A stretch of 7,458 nucleotides of DNA from the NCBI GenBank assembly GCA_002432565.1, contig DJFP01000134.1, positions 1 to 7,458 of the forward strand, in the 5' to 3' direction. Shown here piece after piece: positions 6,659-7,458 of this stretch (positions within the stretch are counted from its first letter, which is position 1; each line of letters starts with the position of its first letter). Source of the stretch: Flavobacteriales bacterium UBA5869. Lineage in GTDB: Bacteria > Bacteroidota > Bacteroidia > Flavobacteriales_D > Crocinitomicaceae. Under the pieces are notes generated by a model that worked only from the letters and a program-made list of their open reading frames with translations, did not search any database and was not told the DNA's origin. A program made the translations under genes and the position numbers.

Positions 6659-6754
6659 ATGAAAGCAAAAACATTTATAGAATTGGCAGCATTGTCTGCA
6701 AACCTGTATGCAATCTCAAGAGAGACGCATTTAATGAAAAAATTTCCTTATTGA
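6659..6754 (+). pseudogene. Truncated 31-codon ORF, possible 5' stump of a conserved small gene
   Basis: An ATG after an A-rich leader (taagaagttagcagc) opens a 31-residue frame, MKAKTFIELAALSANLYAIS followed by RETHLMKKFPY. The first 20 or so residues resemble the start of a small Bacteroidota protein that usually continues with a helical, Lys/Glu-rich body; here a TGA stops it early. Neither of the other two frames continues the pattern convincingly. The decayed repeat unit begins at the same place on the opposite strand, so interruption by that unit is a reasonable explanation. It could also be a genuine tiny peptide or chance. The family resemblance is from memory and weak. Confidence 0.3.
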
Positions 6755-6872
6755 GAAAACTGATTCCACGTACGCTGTCTTTTCTTTCTTGCGTGAATAC
6801 TCATTGTAGATCTGAAATGCCTGGTGATAAGCCGGAATAAACGTGCTTTTCGGGAGTATTGGTTTTTATAGA
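6731..6872 (-). pseudogene. Possible decayed GIY-YIG nuclease remnant
   Basis: On the minus strand one frame reads E-K-H-V-Y-S-G-L-S-P-G-I-S-D-L-Q and stops; the frame shifted by one then reads I-Y-N-E-Y-S-R-K-K-E-K-T-A-Y-V-E-S-V-F-S-I-R-K. Joined, these give Y-x-G-x-S, L-Q, Y-S/T-R-K and Y-x-E in the same order as the intact GIY-YIG protein 400 bp away (Y-R-G-F-S, L-Q-H-N, Y-T-R-K, Y-L-E). It also follows the same two hairpins, as the intact gene does. No start codon, GIY motif or C-terminal half is present, and at least one frameshift is needed. The similarity is faint and short, so this is a suggestion only. Confidence 0.25.
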
Positions 6873-6876
6873 AGGT

Positions 6877-6908
6877 AAGTTCTCAGACATTGATACATCT
6901 TAGGACTT
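6877..6908 (-). repeat. Hairpin 2, copy A (degenerate copy of the tRNA-Asp terminator)
   Basis: AAGTTCTCAGA (6877-6887) faces TCTTAGGACTT (6898-6908) around the loop CATTGATACA. There is one mismatch and one wobble. The 10-base loop is identical to the loop of the terminator at 7318-7351, while most stem bases differ. The minus-strand 3' side lacks a good U-run, so it has probably lost terminator activity. Confidence 0.65.
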
Positions 6909-6914
6909 TCTAAT

Positions 6915-6932
6915 CTCAACAGCCATATTGAA
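6915..6932 (-). repeat. Hairpin 1, copy A (loop TATGGCTG on minus strand)
   Basis: Read on the minus strand, TTCAA and TTGAG flank the 8-base loop TATGGCTG, forming four Watson-Crick pairs and one G-U pair. The same loop appears in copy B (7355-7374) with a different but still paired stem. It sits 32 bases from the hairpin 2 loop, against 31 in copy B. Confidence 0.5.
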
Positions 6933-6954
6933 CTTCTCTTTTTGCTTTTAATCC

Positions 6955-6965
6955 CGGCTGAGCCG
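6955..6965. repeat. Short palindrome inserted next to the tRNA copy A 3' end
   Basis: CGGCTGAGCCG is a 5-bp perfect inverted repeat around one base, 4 bp from the 3' end of the damaged tRNA copy. Copy B has no counterpart: there the tRNA is followed almost at once by ACGTTAAAAG. It accounts for most of the extra 18 bases between tRNA and hairpin 1 in copy A. Confidence 0.45.
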
Positions 6966-6968
6966 TGA

Positions 6969-7035
6969 CGGTCTGGACGGGACTCGAACCCGTCCCCAAG
7001 GCACTTGGGGATGACAGGCATGTATTCTAACCAAC
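6969..7035 (-). pseudogene. 5'-truncated, rearranged tRNA-Asp copy
   Basis: On the minus strand this copy matches the tRNA-Asp at 7392-7458 exactly from the D-loop (GTTGGTTAGAATACATGCCT) to the anticodon loop (GTCA), and again through the T-loop and the 3' acceptor strand CCAGACC plus discriminator G. Between them, 12 bases that hold the 3' anticodon stem and variable loop are replaced by 19 bases forming a perfect 8-bp hairpin, TCCCCAAG-gca-CTTGGGGA (6993-7011). The 5' acceptor strand and first part of the D-arm are missing; GIY-YIG coding sequence takes their place. Neither acceptor stem nor anticodon stem can form, so it cannot act as a normal tRNA-Asp. The T-stem is intact and even improved (ACGGG with CCCGT). 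Confidence 0.85.
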
Positions 7036-7293
7036 AAGTATATTCTTCTGTGATTTGATTAATTCTCCAATTTGCATTTTAGAGTATTTCTTCAATCCCT
7101 TTTCACGAATTAAAGCTTCCTTTTTCGTTTGAAAACGTTCAAGGTAGATCAATGTCCAATCGCAATGCTTACGCGTATAGTGGCTTTCCTTATTATTATG
7201 TTGCAGTAATCGCTTCTCCGGATTTTCAGAGAAGCCTCTGTAATAACAGCCTCCTGATTGGCTATAGATGATGTAGACGTAGTAAGTTCCCAT
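7027..7293 (-). CDS. Solitary GIY-YIG nuclease-family protein
   Basis: An 88-residue protein consisting of one GIY-YIG domain, the endonuclease fold also found in UvrC and group I intron homing enzymes. The core motifs are V-Y-I (6-8, the GIY equivalent), Y-R-G (18-20, the YIG equivalent), the catalytic Arg 28 in E-K-R-L-L-Q-H-N, and Glu 64 in R-E-K-G-L-K-K, the metal-binding position. All key residues are present, so it may be active. No DNA-binding domain is attached. The last codons (GTT GGT TAG) lie inside the D-loop sequence of the damaged tRNA-Asp copy: the gene runs directly into the tRNA and takes its stop from it. Upstream, its ATG is 25 bp past the tRNA-Asp terminator, with no clear promoter between. 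Single-domain relatives next to tRNA genes are frequent in Bacteroidota; their role is unknown to me. Confidence 0.9.
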   Translation of the reverse strand: MGTYYVYIIYSQSGGCYYRGFSENPEKRLLQHNNKESHYTRKHCDWTLIYLERFQTKKEALIREKGLKKYSKMQIGELIKSQKNILVG

Positions 7294-7316
7294 GAAAGTG
7301 GTTTCTCATATAAAGC

Positions 7317-7352
7317 AAAAACCCTAGAGCATTGATACACTCTAGGGTTTTC
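7317..7352 (-). terminator. Terminator of tRNA-Asp (hairpin 2, copy B)
   Basis: A 12-bp perfect stem, AAAACCCTAGAG (7318-7329) with CTCTAGGGTTTT (7340-7351), closes the loop CATTGATACA. Both sides carry A/T runs, so it could stop transcription in either direction; on the minus strand it ends TAGGGTTTTTGC. It lies 40 bp after the tRNA-Asp 3' end and just before the GIY-YIG gene, so that gene depends on read-through or on a promoter of its own. Confidence 0.85.
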
Positions 7353-7354
7353 TA

Positions 7355-7374
7355 AGCTTACAGCCATATAAGCT
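7355..7374 (-). repeat. Hairpin 1, copy B (loop TATGGCTG on minus strand)
   Basis: AGCTTA and TAAGCT form a 6-bp perfect stem around the 8-base loop CAGCCATA (TATGGCTG on the minus strand). It lies between the tRNA-Asp 3' end and its terminator and is repeated at 6915-6932 with a changed stem and unchanged loop. Confidence 0.6.
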
Positions 7375-7391
7375 ATTTTCTTTTAACGTTG

Positions 7392-7458
7392 CGGTCTGGA
7401 CGGGACTCGAACCCGCGACCCCATGCGTGACAGGCATGTATTCTAACCAACTGAACTA
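7392..7458 (-). tRNA. tRNA-Asp (GTC), cut by the window edge
   Basis: On the minus strand the sequence starts at tRNA position 8 (TAGTTCAGTTGG, the D-arm) and runs through anticodon stem-loop CATGC-CTGTCAC-GCATG with anticodon GTC, variable loop, T-arm GCGGG-TTCGAGT-CCCGT, the 3' acceptor strand CCAGACC and discriminator G at 7392. G at that position fits aspartate identity. CCA is not encoded (GCAACG follows), so it must be added by the nucleotidyltransferase. Only the seven bases of the 5' acceptor strand, expected to be GGTCTGG, lie outside the window. Confidence 0.93.

Larger units (their letters stand above)
6495..6968. other. Long stretch without an intact gene, containing gene debris
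   Basis: Between the CBS gene and the damaged tRNA copy there is no intact gene of normal size. Left to right it holds the possible CBS promoter (6559-6587), a 31-codon ORF that looks like the start of an interrupted gene (6659-6754), a frameshifted minus-strand stretch faintly like a GIY-YIG nuclease (about 6731-6872), and two hairpins shared with the region beside the intact tRNA (6877-6932). The rest is AT-rich with no signal that I can support. Confidence 0.6.

Noticed and set aside
7149..7367. 72-codon minus-strand ORF overlapping the GIY-YIG gene and the tRNA terminator
   Set aside because: It runs through the terminator hairpin and the GIY-YIG gene in another frame. The corresponding frame in repeat copy A hits a stop after nine codons, so the conservation there is structural and not coding.
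1..7458. CRISPR array, prophage, IS element or toxin-antitoxin pair
   Set aside because: No regularly spaced direct repeats, phage genes, transposase or paired small toxin-antitoxin ORFs were found. The 20-bp phased array has only three to four units with 5-bp spacers and is not CRISPR-like.

Overview
The window looks like a chromosomal segment from a member of the Bacteroidota, probably of the Flavobacteriales (Crocinitomicaceae or Fluviicola-like). This is inferred, not proven. The supporting signs are a type IX secretion C-terminal sorting domain, a secreted protein with a Bacteroidota-type N-terminal domain and a C-terminal DUF1566-like domain, A/T-rich leaders without clear Shine-Dalgarno sites, an mlaE-mlaF-mlaD operon without mlaB or mlaC, and a solitary GIY-YIG protein beside a tRNA gene.

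Layout. 1-236 is an AT-rich leader with three (possibly four) 15-bp near-palindromes in exact 20-bp phase, ahead of an Hsp20 chaperone gene (243-689) that ends in a clear terminator. 875-2403 (+) is a two-gene unit for two exported proteins: a small type IX sorting-domain protein and a 346-residue DUF1566-type protein, closed by a terminator with a UUCG loop. 2642-5491 (-) is a tightly packed four-gene operon: a conserved small protein of unknown function, then MlaE permease, MlaF ATPase and MlaD MCE protein. The last three together make an inner-membrane phospholipid transporter, and their junctions are 4-bp ATGA overlaps. A divergent region containing a 9-bp perfect inverted repeat separates this operon from a DUF3788 gene (5661-6080, +), which converges, with only 3 bp between stops, on a two-CBS-domain gene (6084-6494, -).

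The right end is the most unusual part. Read on the minus strand it is a tRNA-Asp(GTC) (cut by the window edge), two hairpins, an intact 88-residue GIY-YIG nuclease gene, a second but 5'-truncated and rearranged tRNA-Asp copy, and then the same two hairpins again. The hairpin loops are identical in the two copies while several stem pairs differ in a compensated way. Beyond the second hairpin pair lies a short frameshifted stretch that may be the remains of a second GIY-YIG gene, followed by a 31-codon ORF that looks like the stump of an interrupted gene. The simplest reading is a tandem tRNA-targeted repeat unit (tRNA-Asp, two hairpins, GIY-YIG gene) present once intact and once decayed.

All calls rest on reading the sequence and remembered family features. 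No database search or folding program was run.
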